A stretch of DNA of 64,000 nt, from positions 157,715,436 to 157,779,435 of the forward strand of contig NC_134087.1 of assembly GCF_000715075.1 (NCBI RefSeq), in the 5' to 3' direction. The notes beneath the pieces are model-generated. The model ran no database searches. It was not told the DNA's origin and saw only the letters and a program-made list of their open reading frames with translations. How positions within the stretch are numbered: the first letter of the stretch is position 1; every line of letters begins with the position of its first letter. Below, piece by piece: positions 47,343 through 57,695 of the stretch. The translations under genes were made by a program, and so were the position numbers. Origin of the DNA: Nicotiana tabacum. Taxonomy: Eukaryota > Streptophyta > Magnoliopsida > Solanales > Solanaceae.

Positions 47343-49391
47343 ATGAGCACGATGCGAAATGAACATTTTTCAATAGTGACCAAAATCCCTGTCAAGTTAC
47401 GGCTATGGTGGAATGACTTAGGTGCTGAGGGGCAAGCTGAGGTCAAGAAATATCTGAAAGGTCTCACGAGTTTACTGGAAATCCTGCCTCGAGGGGATAT
47501 CATAAGAGCTTTAGTCACCAATTGGGACCCGACGCACAATATTTTCCATTTCTCCGATTTTCAACTCACCCCGACTCTAGAAGAAATGGCTGGGTACATC
47601 GGAAATGCTGAACTTCCATTAAAGCATAAATACCTGGTCGCCCCAAGGGTCGTCATAGTGCATCGGTTCTTAGATTCACTAAAGATACCCAGGACGGTCC
47701 ACAACCCGGATCTAGCTGCCGGTTTTTGTACTCCATGCTTCATATATGACAGGTACGGTCATGAAGGAGGATTCAACAATCCAATCAACAAACTGTGTAG
47801 CAAAGGCATTCATCAGAAGTGGGACAAGCACAGACGGGTAGCTTTCATGATGATGTTTTTGGGCCTTCTGATATTTCCGAGGAAAGACGGGAATATCAAT
47901 CTGAAAATATCTGGGGTAGTCAGTACTTTGCTCACTCAAAACAATAGCGCTCTCGCGCCTATGATAGTATCTGATATCTTTCAAGCTCTCACAGCCTGCA
48001 AAGCCGGGGGAAATTTCTTTGAAGGTTGTAATTTGCTGCTACAAATGTGGATGACTGAACACCTTTGCCATCGTTCCGAGATCTTGAGCCATGGTTCCTC
48101 GGAGAAAACTTGAGTGGAAGAATTTTACATGAGAACCAAAGAGATCAGTCTGCCCAAAGGAGTTATGGCATGAACGTCATTCTTTCAAGCTCTTACTGCC
48201 AGCCAAATACAGTGGACACTGGGATGGTTGCCTGTTGACGAAGTCATATATATGCCAACAACTAGAACTCATTTCTTGCTAATGGGGCTTAAGAGCATAC
48301 AACCTTACGCGCCCTGCCGAGTTTTGAGACAGCTCGAAAGATGCCAGACAGTACCGCATGACGAAGATCTTAGCGCTCAAACAATTGAGATAAGTCCTGA
48401 CGGACAGTTTCCAGAAGCGAAAATTCGCCAAATCTGGAGTGAGTGTCAATATTTGAAATCAGATACTTGCGTGCGGGATCGAGCCAAAGGTGAGACGGCG
48501 CCAGGTTACCTTGCATGGTATAGAAGGGAACTTGAGCATGAAAGGCCGGCTAAGAGACCCCACATCCTGAATTTCCCCGAATCGTCGCAAAGGCAGTCGG
48601 ATTGGTTAGCAAAAGAAAGAGGCTATTGCGCCGAAATCAGCAGGTTAAAGCAACAAGTGGAAAGCCTGAAATATGAGCACAACGTGCAAGTTGCTACCGA
48701 GCTGGGAGAGCGGAACAGGTTGATTCAGGATAACGAAATGCTCAAAGCCCAGATCAAATAGATAAGGATGGATGCGGATAAACAGCCAAGGCGTCGATCA
48801 GACGAGCAGTTGATAAAAAGGCTAAAAAGTGAAGTCAGGGAATGGCAAGAGGGTTTAGAGAAATCTAAAAATGTCATAGCAGAGCTCAGGGCACAGTGGG
48901 ATGCAAGAGCAGATAAGCATCGCCGATACTTGAATCAATTGAAAGGCGACCACGAGAAAACTATTGCTAAAATGAAGAGAGAGATGGCTACACTTGAGAT
49001 CAAAGCAGCTAATCAGGCCAAGGATTTCCAAATTGAGAGCAGATACTGGTACGACTTGTTGGCCCAGATGAAGTTAGAAGTACGGCGACTGAAGCATCAG
49101 CATATACAGGATGCTCAGGTATTCAAGATGTGTAGCGATCAGATAAAACGCCTACTCATAGAGAAGAAGCAAACCAGAGATAGGATCAAGGCCATTGCCC
49201 ATGCCATCACCAGGCGATGTCTATGATGTGAGAACATGACCAGCGTTACCGTTCTCTCGGTAGTAATAGGTTATGTCAAGCAGGCCATGCATGAGCTGGA
49301 GCAACTTGAGAGGGATCTCACACCTAGGACCGCAGCGAGGCCGAACGATGCCCCGCGGGCACCAATTTTCAAAACCATAATGTACTCATAA
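47343..49391 (+). pseudogene. Ogre ORF1 of Ogre-C, one frame with four stops
   Basis: ORF1, function unknown. The start is ATG 47343 (MSTMRNE); a longer frame opens at 47334. The globular N-terminal domain (WWNDLG, FSDFQLTPTLEEM, HRFLDSLKI) extends to about 48540. Its last part holds LLMGLKSIQPYAPC and the W-rich GWLPVDE. The rest is coiled coil in two blocks (about 48600-48760 and 48830-49130). The whole region is in one frame to TAA 49389-49391, interrupted by TGA 48111, TGA 48171, TAG 48759 and TGA 49224. No frameshift was seen, so about 680 residues is the ancestral size. Role unknown; the coiled coil suggests self-association. Confidence 0.85.
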
Positions 49392-49549
49392 GTCAAGCAT
49401 CTTCTGCCTATTTTCCCATAAGTTTGTTTTAGCCTATTTGAGTCTAGGTTTATTCTCAAAGTTTGCTCTTTCTTTTGCCAAATGTAGTTTGTAATAGACC
49501 GTTTCAACAATAAAAGGTTGTTTCTTTTACGCTCATTTGTGTTTTTTAA

Positions 49550-49611
49550 CTACGTAATGATCTGATTCACGTGGCATCGTGATACGTAGGCAATCCTCAT
49601 CGGATCCAGTC
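49550..49611 (+). ncRNA. Ogre pseudoknot motif, class b, Ogre-C
   Basis: Stem 1 is CTACG 49550-49554 with CGTAG 49585-49589. Stem 2 is TCACG 49567-49571 with CGTGA 49578-49582, compensatory to TCGTG/CATGA in Ogre-B. Stem 3 is ATCC 49593-49596 with GGAT 49602-49605. The pseudoknot GATC 49559-49562 with AGTC 49608-49611 has one mismatch. A short purine tract follows (49620-49672). Confidence 0.77.
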
Positions 49612-49805
49612 GCGGTTTAACCAAGGAGAAAAATTGAAAAAAAGGAAAATAATAAAAAAGCCTAAAAAGAATGCCGGAATGACGCATGCTTTCATCGCAA
49701 ACATGTAGAATTCACTTAACTGTATAGGCGCATCATGCTCAACGTGAGGTTGCCTATCTGTTATTTGTTTCGAATTAACCGCTCGTTTGTCATTCAGCAT
49801 TCCAG

Positions 49806-52800
49806 GTTTTGGAAAAGGTGGTTGGTTTGGTGAAAGTCTGGCCTCGCACCCATATTTCACGAGATCGAAAGGGAGTGTTCAATTACCTATTGTTAAGACA
49901 GGAGGCAGTGCTCACACTTACTTCACAAGGTCAAAAGGAAGTGTAGAAATGTCTTCAGAGATTCCGTTGCCAACAATCCCTATTTCCGAGGAAAGTTCTA
50001 TCTCGGCCGTCCCCATGCCCGAATCCACAACTGCGAAGGAAAATAGAATCTTGCGGCTTCGCATGCTCGAAATGCTTGATGACTGGAGTAATGGAAAAGA
50101 GCCACCAAGCATCGTCCCTGGATTCCCTGAGTTATTCTCCAGGACAAGCGGGACTTCTAATGTCCCCATAAGTTATCCTGCTACCCCATTCGGATACCCA
50201 ACCATTTCATCCTTCTCTGCGGGATCACCCTCTGAGTCTCATCCTCGAGTGTCAACGACGGATGTAAACACCAATATCTTTACTGCACCACCTTGCCCGA
50301 TCACGGCACAACCTGCTGCATACAAGCTGACTTTTGACTCGTCCTCATTTACATTCCAAGCCCCATCTTTCTCAATGGAACCAACTAGGTTCGCTACCAG
50401 CACTAATCCTCCATAGCCTCAGTGCGAGCTTGCACCTGGGCAGGATCAGAACCCCAGAATTGCGAAACAAAATGAGATGGCCAAAAGAATGAGAACCCTT
50501 GAACAGATTTTGAAGAATATGCAAGGTTTGAGCGGACAGAAAAGCGTCTCTTACGCCGACCTATGCATGTTCCCTCACGTACACCTACCAGTGGGTTTCA
50601 AGACCCCAAAGTTTGAGAAGTACGACGGGCACGGTGACCCCATTACTCACCTAAAGAAATATTGCAACCAATTAAGGGGAGCCGGCGGAAAAGAGGAATT
50701 GCTAATGGCATATTTCGGGGAAAGTCTGATAGGAATAGCCTCGGAATGGTACATAGACCAGGACATGTCCCGATGGCATGTCTGGGATGATCTCGCTAGA
50801 GATTTTGTGAGACAATTCCAGTATAACATCGACATCGCACCAGACCGAAATTCTCTGTCGAACTTGAAGAAGAAACCTTCAGAAAGCTTCAGAGAGTATG
50901 CTATTAAGTGGCGCGAGCAGGCGTCGAGGGTGAAGCCTCCCATGGATGAAGTGGAAATGGTCACTACCTTTCTCCAGGCTCAAGAATCTGACTATTTCCA
51001 AAACATGATGTCAGCGATGGGAAAGCCGTTCGCAGAAGCAATTAAGATTGGAGAGATGGTGGAGAATGGTCTGAAAACGGGCAGGATTTTGAGTCAAGCA
51101 GCCATAAGGGCGACTTCCCAAGCCATTCAAAGCGGGTCCGGAGGAATGGCAAGAGGGAAGAAAAAGGAAGAAACGGCCATGGCAGCCTCAGGAACAAGGG
51201 AATATCGTAATCTCCGACCCTGTTTTCCGGAAAGAACCCCACAACACTACTACCCCCACTCAAATCTAGCATATGCTCATCAACCCTATATGGTCATGAA
51301 TGCCCAACCTTATGTCCATCCGCCGCAACAAGCCAACCGAGGCCAAGCTCCACTTCCCAGAAATCAGCCTCCTTACCGCAACCACTATAACCCACAACCT
51401 CCGCAGAATAACTTCCGCCCTCAAGAGCCACCTGGAAGGCGGACTTTCACGCCCATCGGTGAACAATACTCTACTTTGTTCCCGAAGCTAGTCCAGTTGG
51501 GCTTCCTGCAACCAGTCCCTCAAACAAGGCAAAACCCGACGTCACCTTCTTACAAAGCTGGAGTCAGATGCGCCTATCACCCAGGGGCCGAAGGGCACGA
51601 TACAAATAACTATTGGTCGTTGAAAAGAGTGGTTGAGAATTTGATAGAGCAGGGGAAAATAGTGCTAAGGGACGAGGAGGTCCCAAATGTGACTAACAAC
51701 CCATTACCTGCTCATAATAACGGGCCGCTGATCGGAATGATTTACGAAGACAAAGAATTCGACCCTGCTTTGAAGGCTATAATCGCCATTGTCGACACGG
51801 GGAAAAGGCCTGAGACAGACCAGAAACCAGAAAAGGGGGAGGAGGCCAATGCTGTAAAGAGCGAGCCTGAAAAGAAGGTGGAGAAGAAAGTGGTACCGGT
51901 AAAGGATGGAGTTCTTTACATACCACGAGGTCGAGCAGAGAAGCCGCAGAGCTTCGGGATCAAAAAGGCAAAACCTATGTACGTGCCAAAAGGGCCTATG
52001 TGGTCCGGGGGACGAGTCAACCACCTCGGCTGAATGAGCCAGTGGTTATTGGACGCGTGCCACAAAAGCCGATGACCAACCCGTCCACAGTGCCGTGGAA
52101 TTATCAAAGGACTTTGGTAATGTACAAAGGTAAAGAAGTCACGGGAGAACTTCCAGAAAATACTTTCATTGGAAGGTATTCAAATACCCAAGAGCTGAAC
52201 AACGCCACACAAAGGCGCTTGCCACCAAAGAAGCCTGTAAGCGTTGAAGAAGCGGAAGTGTTCTTCCAACAAATGAAAATGCCGGATTACGAAATGATAA
52301 ATCAACTACGCAAGTGCTCCGAGCAAGTGTCCATGCTATCATTGTTGATGAAGTCAACCGAACATCAAAAGATCTTACTCAAGACCTTGAATGAAGCATA
52401 CGTACCAGCAGAAACCTCAGTTGAACAACTGGAGCGAATGACAGAAAGGTTCTTCGCCGTTAACCAAATCTCTTTCAGCAAGAACGATTTACCCCCAGAA
52501 GGAGCGGCACACAACAAGGCCTTGCATCTAACAGTTAAATGCGAGGACTACTATTTCAAGCGGGTAATGTTGGATGGGGGTTCAGGTGTTGACATTTGCC
52601 CGCTCTCCACGCTACAAAGAATGGAAATTGGGACCGGAAGAATCTTACACAATAATGTCTGCGTAAGGGCTTTCGACGGCATCAAGAGAGATATCATGGG
52701 GGAGATAGACCTGTTGTTGGTCATAGGACCAGTCGAGTTTGAAGTAACCTTCCAGGTGCTCGACATGGATACATCCTACAATTTTCTCCTCGGCAGACCT

Positions 52801-53478
52801 TAGATCCATGCGGCAGGAGCTGTACCTTCCACTCTTCACCAAATGGTGAAGTTTGAGTACGAAGACCGAGAGATCGTGGTCCATGGAAAAGACGAGCATG
52901 CTATTTATCGGGACCCATCCATCCCATATCTTGAACCAAGAGAAGGGAGCGAACACACGGTCTATCAAGCTTTCAAGATTGTACTAGCAGAGCAGCATGA
53001 AGAGGGAATACCTTGCCCCCAGCCTTTCTTGTCTAACGCCTCGGTTATGGTAGCCAAAGAGATGATCTGGCACGGGTTCAGGCCAGGGAAAGGGCTTGGA
53101 CGAACCCTACAGGGAATAACAGAACCTATCACCTTGCCAACCGCCAAGAAACCATTTGGACTAGGTTTCAAACCCACTCCAGGAGATGAAGAGTGGGCAA
53201 AGAAAAGGAAAAATGAGGGTTGGAAGTTACCTCGACCATTGCCGGATTTATATGAAACTTTCATCAGGCCAAGGTACACCGAAGAAGAAGACGATGAGGT
53301 CTTCACGGCTGAGGAAATCGAGGAGATATGTGAGGAAATGAGAGAAATGCTCTACGAGACCCACATGGTTCAACCAGGTGAAGGCACAAGCACCGCTGAG
53401 ATGCTGTACGTGGGGCCGAACGCCAAACTTCGAAACTGGGAGGCCACGCCATTCCCGACTAGACGGAAGTCCGGGTAG
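49806..53478 (+). pseudogene. gag-pro: gag-pro of Ogre-C, best preserved copy
   Basis: Capsid, nucleocapsid and aspartic protease. Homology starts after CCAG (49805); the first good start is ATG 49949 (MSSE). A duplicated HPYFTRSKGS / HTYFTRSKGS motif precedes it in frame. The gag domain spans about 50590-50960. A zinc knuckle (51569-51613) has CX2H and lost its last Cys (Tyr). The protease active site is at 52573 (LDGGSG), and a G-patch-like segment at 53059-53170 (HGFRPGKGLGRTLQG, then GLGF). Defects are few: TAG 50414, a one-base loss near 51990 and TAG 52801. The final TAG 53476-53478 is inside the intron donor, so unspliced RNA would end gag-pro here. Confidence 0.9.
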
Positions 53479-53686
53479 ACATGTCCTGCCACCTTTCCTG
53501 TGTCACAAGTTATCTCCAGGACATAACTTGAACGTTTTCTTCCTTTCAATTGTTGTTTTGAATTCCTAAGTTGTAAACATTGTTGTCGTCCAACTTCCCA
53601 AAGAAAATGAAAAAAATCGTCATTTGCTTCCCCATTTTTTCTTTTGTTCTGATTTTTGTTATTTTTCCTTTTATCTTTCCTTTCAG
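53475..53686 (+). other. Ogre intron between pro and RT, Ogre-C
   Basis: 212 bp, GTAGAC...CTTTCCTTTCAG. Splicing gives an in-frame join of gag-pro to pol, removing the TAG at intron bases 2-4. The T-rich 3' tract, if translated, looks like a hydrophobic segment, which is an artefact. Confidence 0.83.
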
Positions 53687-56600
53687 TTATAATAATGCGG
53701 CTTTAAATATGACATGCTTGCGGACTTCACGCCCAGATCACAACGAGCTATTTAACTGTGAATTAATGAACCCAGAACCGGAATATGATGAAGAAGAAGC
53801 TTTTAGGGAAATAAACCGAGAATTGGAACATTTTGAGAATAAACCTAAGCCAAATCTGAATGACACTGAACCGGTTAATTTAGGAACTCCTGAAGAAATC
53901 CGGGAGACTAAAATAATCATTCACATGGACAAGAAAACGCGAGATGCGATAATTCAACTTCTTTTTGAATTTAAAGACGTGTTTGCTTGGTCATATGATG
54001 ACATGCCGGGACTAGGTGTTGATCTAGTGGTTCATAAATTGCCATTCATCCTGATTGTCCTCCAGTTCAACAAAAGCAATGAAAGTTCAAAACTGAGGTC
54101 AGTGACAAGATTAAAGAGGAGATCACCAAACAACTGAAAACGGGAGTGATTCAGGTAGTCCAGTATACAACGTGGTTGGCAAATGTGGTTCCAGTACCGA
54201 AAAAGGACGGGAAAACTCGGGTATGTGTAGATTACCGAGATCTGAATAGAGCAAGTCCCAAAGATAATTTCCCACTGCCCAACATCCACATCCTCGTTGA
54301 TAATTGCGCCAAACACGAGATACAGTCTTTCGTAGATTGTTACGCTGGGTATCATCAGGTATTGATGGATGAAGAGGACGCCGAGAAAACTGCCTTCACC
54401 ACGCCTTGGGGCACCTACTGTTATCGGGTCATGCCATTTGGTCTGAAGAATGCTGGGGCTACTTACATAAGAGCTATGACTGCCATTTTTCATGACATGA
54501 TGCATCAGGAAATAGAGGTGTACGTGGATGACGTGATAGTCAAGTCCAGGACGCAGGATAATCACATCCAAGACTTGAGGAAGTTCTTCGAGAGACTAAG
54601 GAAGTATGACTTGAAGCTGAACCCAGCCAACTGTGCTTTCGGAGTTCCGTCGGGCAAACTTTTGGGCTTCATCGTAAGCAGGAGAGGTATCGAACTAGAT
54701 CCAACTAAGATAAAGTCTATCAGAGATCTACCTCCCCCGAGAACGAAGAAAGACATGATGAGTTTGTTGGGCAAGTTGAACTAAATCAGTCGATTTATTG
54801 CCCAGCTGACAAGCACGTGTGATCCCATATTCAAGCTTTTAAGGAAAGATGCGGCGATCAAATGGACAACTGAGTGTCAAGAAGCCTTCGATAAAGTCAA
54901 AGAATACCTTTCGAATCCCCCAGTTTTGGTCCCGCCAGAGCCAGGGAGACCACTGTTCTTGTATCTGACAGTCTTGGAGAACTCTTTCGGTTGCGTCCTC
55001 GGGCAATATGACATAACCGGAAAGAAGGAGCAAGCAATCTACTACTTGAGCAAGAAATTCACCGGCTATGAGGCCAAGTACACTCTGCTGGAAAGAACAT
55101 GTTGCGCTCTGACATGGGTTGCTCAAAAGCTGAGACATTATCTTCAAACTCACACTACCTTCCTCATAAGCAGGTTGGATCCTTTGAAGTATATATTTCA
55201 GAAACCAATGCCTACTAGAAGATTGGCTAAGTGGCAAATCTTGCTTACTGAATTCGACATAGTCTATGTCACTTGCACGGCAATGAAAGCCTAGGCGCTA
55301 GCGGATCATTTGGCCGAAAATCCAGTCGATGAGGAATACCAGCCATTGAGTACCTACTTTCCAGATGAGGAAGTAAACACCGTAGAAGTGGTCTCGGAGG
55401 ACGCTCCTGTTTGGAAGATGTTCTTTGATGGAGCTGTAAACGTCAAAGGTGTAGGGATTGGGGCAATTTTGATTTCGCCTTCTGGTTAGCATTATCCCGC
55501 CACAGCTAGACTGCGTTTCTTTTGCACAAACAATACGGCTGAGTATGAAGCCTGCATTATGGGCATGCACATGGCGATCGATCAGGATGTCGAAGACTTA
55601 CTGATTATGGGAGATTCTAACCTGATTATCCGGCAAGCCCAAGGTGAATGGGAAACTCGGGATGTCAAACTTATCCCTTACCGACATCATGTGGAGGACC
55701 TCAGCAAGCGTTTTAAAACAATAGAGTTCAGATATATCCCGAGGTGTCACAATGAACTAGCGGATGCACTTGCTACTCTGGCTTCAATGCTACCCTACCC
55801 GGGCAATGCCCATGTCGATCCTTTGGAAATCCAAATCAGGGAAAGACACGGTTACTGCAACGTAATCGAGGCAGGATCAGATACTCAGCCTTGGTACCAT
55901 GACATCAGGAGGTTCCTGAAGACGCAAGAATACCCCGAGCATGCTACTGGAGATCAAAGGAGAACCATTAGGCGGCATGCAAGTGGTTTCTTTCTGAGCG
56001 GTGAATTGTTGTACAAAAGGACCCCGGACCTCAACCTACTAAGATGTGTCGACGCCGAGGAGGCGAGAAAGATCATGCACGAAGTACACACAGGTGTGTG
56101 CGGACCTCACATGAACGGGTATCTCTTAGCAAAGAAAATCCTTCGAGCAGGTTATTACTGGATGACCATGGAAAAGGACTGCTTTAGCTTCGTTCGTAAG
56201 TGTCATCAGTGTCAGGTGCACGGTGATTTGATTCATGCACCTCCCACAGAACTGTATCCCATGTCTGCACCTTGGCCATTTGTCACCTGGGGCATGGACG
56301 TCATTGGACCAATCGAGCCAAAGGCTTCAAATGGACACAGATTTATACTGGTTGCCATCGACTACTTCACAAAATGGGTAGAGGTTGTCGCTTTCAAGTC
56401 GGTCACTAAAAAAGCTGTAGTGGATTTTGTACACTCAAATCTTATCTGTCGTTTCGGTATTCCTGCGACTATCATTACAGATAACGCAGCAAACTTGAAC
56501 AGTCACTTGATGGGAGATGTATGCGAGCAATTCAAAATAACGCATAGGAATTCTACTCCTTATCGGCCAAAGGCCAATGGCGCTGTAGAAGCGGCGAACA

Positions 56601-57138
56601 AAAACATCAAGAAGATTTTTAGGAAAATGATCCAAAGTTCCCGACAGTGGCACGAGCAGTTACCATTTGCATTGTTGGGATATCGCACTACGGTACGCAC
56701 GTCAGTAGGAGAAACTCCTTATTTTTGGTTTATGGGACCGAGGCCGTGATACCAGCAGAAGTAGAAATCCCTTCACTTCGAACCATTGTTAAAGCAGAAA
56801 TCGAAGACAGCGAGTGGGTCAAGACTCGATTAGAGCAATTGACTTTGATCGATGAAAAGTGAATGGTCGCGGTTTGTCACGGATAGTTGTACCAACGAAG
56901 AATGGCCCGTGCTTACAACAAGAAAGTCCGACCCAGGAATTTCGAAGTAGGTCAGCTGGTACTGAGGCATATTCTGCCACATCACCAGGAAGCAAAGGGG
57001 AAATTTGCTCCAAATTGGAAAGGCCCATACATCATAAGGAAGATATTGCCGAGAGGAGCATTGTATCTAGGTGATATCGAAGAAAATGACCCCGAAACAG
57101 CAGTAAATGCAGATGCAGTCAAGAGATACTACGTCTGA
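53687..57138 (+). pseudogene. pol: pol of Ogre-C (RT, RNase H, aRNase H, integrase), lightly degraded
   Basis: Linker to about 53960; reverse transcriptase to about 54780 with YVDD at 54521-54532. The Ty3 RNase H is about 54938-55290. The archaeal-type RNase H starts at 55412 with catalytic positions in FFDGAVN, AEYEA, MGDSN and HNELADALA. Integrase has an H-H-C-C finger (His 56078, CHQC 56201-56212) and a core Asp 56297, Asp 56480, Glu 56588 (spacing D-60-D-35-E). The C-terminal domain ends YYV at 57138. Defects: a frameshift near 54042 and TGA 54080; TAA 54782; TAG 55292; TAG 55487; a one-base loss near 56723; TGA 56860; TAG 56884. Dual RNase H is a hallmark of Tat elements. Confidence 0.92.
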
Positions 57139-57284
57139 GTGACACCTCGGCGATCCTGACACATTTGAAATGCTGAAGGTTTTATTCCCACTATCAACTC
57201 TCTCTACAAGCCTATGAGCCGCTTACAAAAAAAAGACAAAAACAAAAAAAACAAAAAAAAACAAAACATTGATTGAGGCCTGAA

Positions 57285-57341
57285 CTACGTTTGACTTGAT
57301 TCCGAAAGGATACGTAGGCAGCCTCTCCCTAAGGTTCAGTC
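57285..57341 (+). ncRNA. Ogre pseudoknot motif, class c, Ogre-C
   Basis: Stem 1 is CTACG 57285-57289 with CGTAG 57313-57317. Stem 2 is TCC-GAAA-GGA 57301-57310 (GNRA tetraloop). Stem 3 is AGCCT 57320-57324 with AGGTT 57332-57336. The pseudoknot is GACT 57293-57296 with AGTC 57338-57341. All intact. Confidence 0.85.
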
Positions 57342-57533
57342 ACACCAACAATAAAATCCCATTTACCCTGAAATTGAAACTGGGGCACGCTAAACGGTTT
57401 AGAAGTTAGTATCATCTACCTCTCTTTACCAAGCACAAGCCTTCAGATCAATTACCAAAGATAGCGGGAAGCCAAGAAGCGTCACGAATGGAGGCCGGCA
57501 CACTCTAAATTGAGAGAGATAAAATGAGAGAGT

Positions 57534-57695
57534 CTCGTCGGTGAAAACCTTCGGGCACCGCGAGGCGACGGGAGTAGAGAAACCAAAATGAGAGAGCTTG
57601 TTTAGTAAAAACTCGCAAAGAGTGCTATCAAGCGATGACAGGAAGAGAAATGAGAGAGGTCAGCCAGCGAAAACCCGCAAAGGGCGCTGTTGGCC
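57534..57695 (+). ncRNA. Cluster of three AAAA-bulge hairpins, Ogre-C
   Basis: 57534-57564: CTCG/CGAG, CGGTG/CACCG, AAAA bulge, CC-TTCG-GG. 57596-57633: GCTTG/CAAGC, TAGTA/TGCTA, A-rich bulge, CTC/GAG. 57658-57695: GGTC/GGCC, CAGCG/CGCTG, AAAA, CCC/GGG. Stem sequences differ but pairing is kept. Confidence 0.72.

Noticed and set aside
53580..53700. Hydrophobic Phe/Ile/Leu-rich N terminus of the open frame before RT, resembling a signal peptide
   Set aside because: It is the translation of the T-rich 3' end of the intron (also at 17801-17868 and 29740-29816); the segment is removed by splicing.
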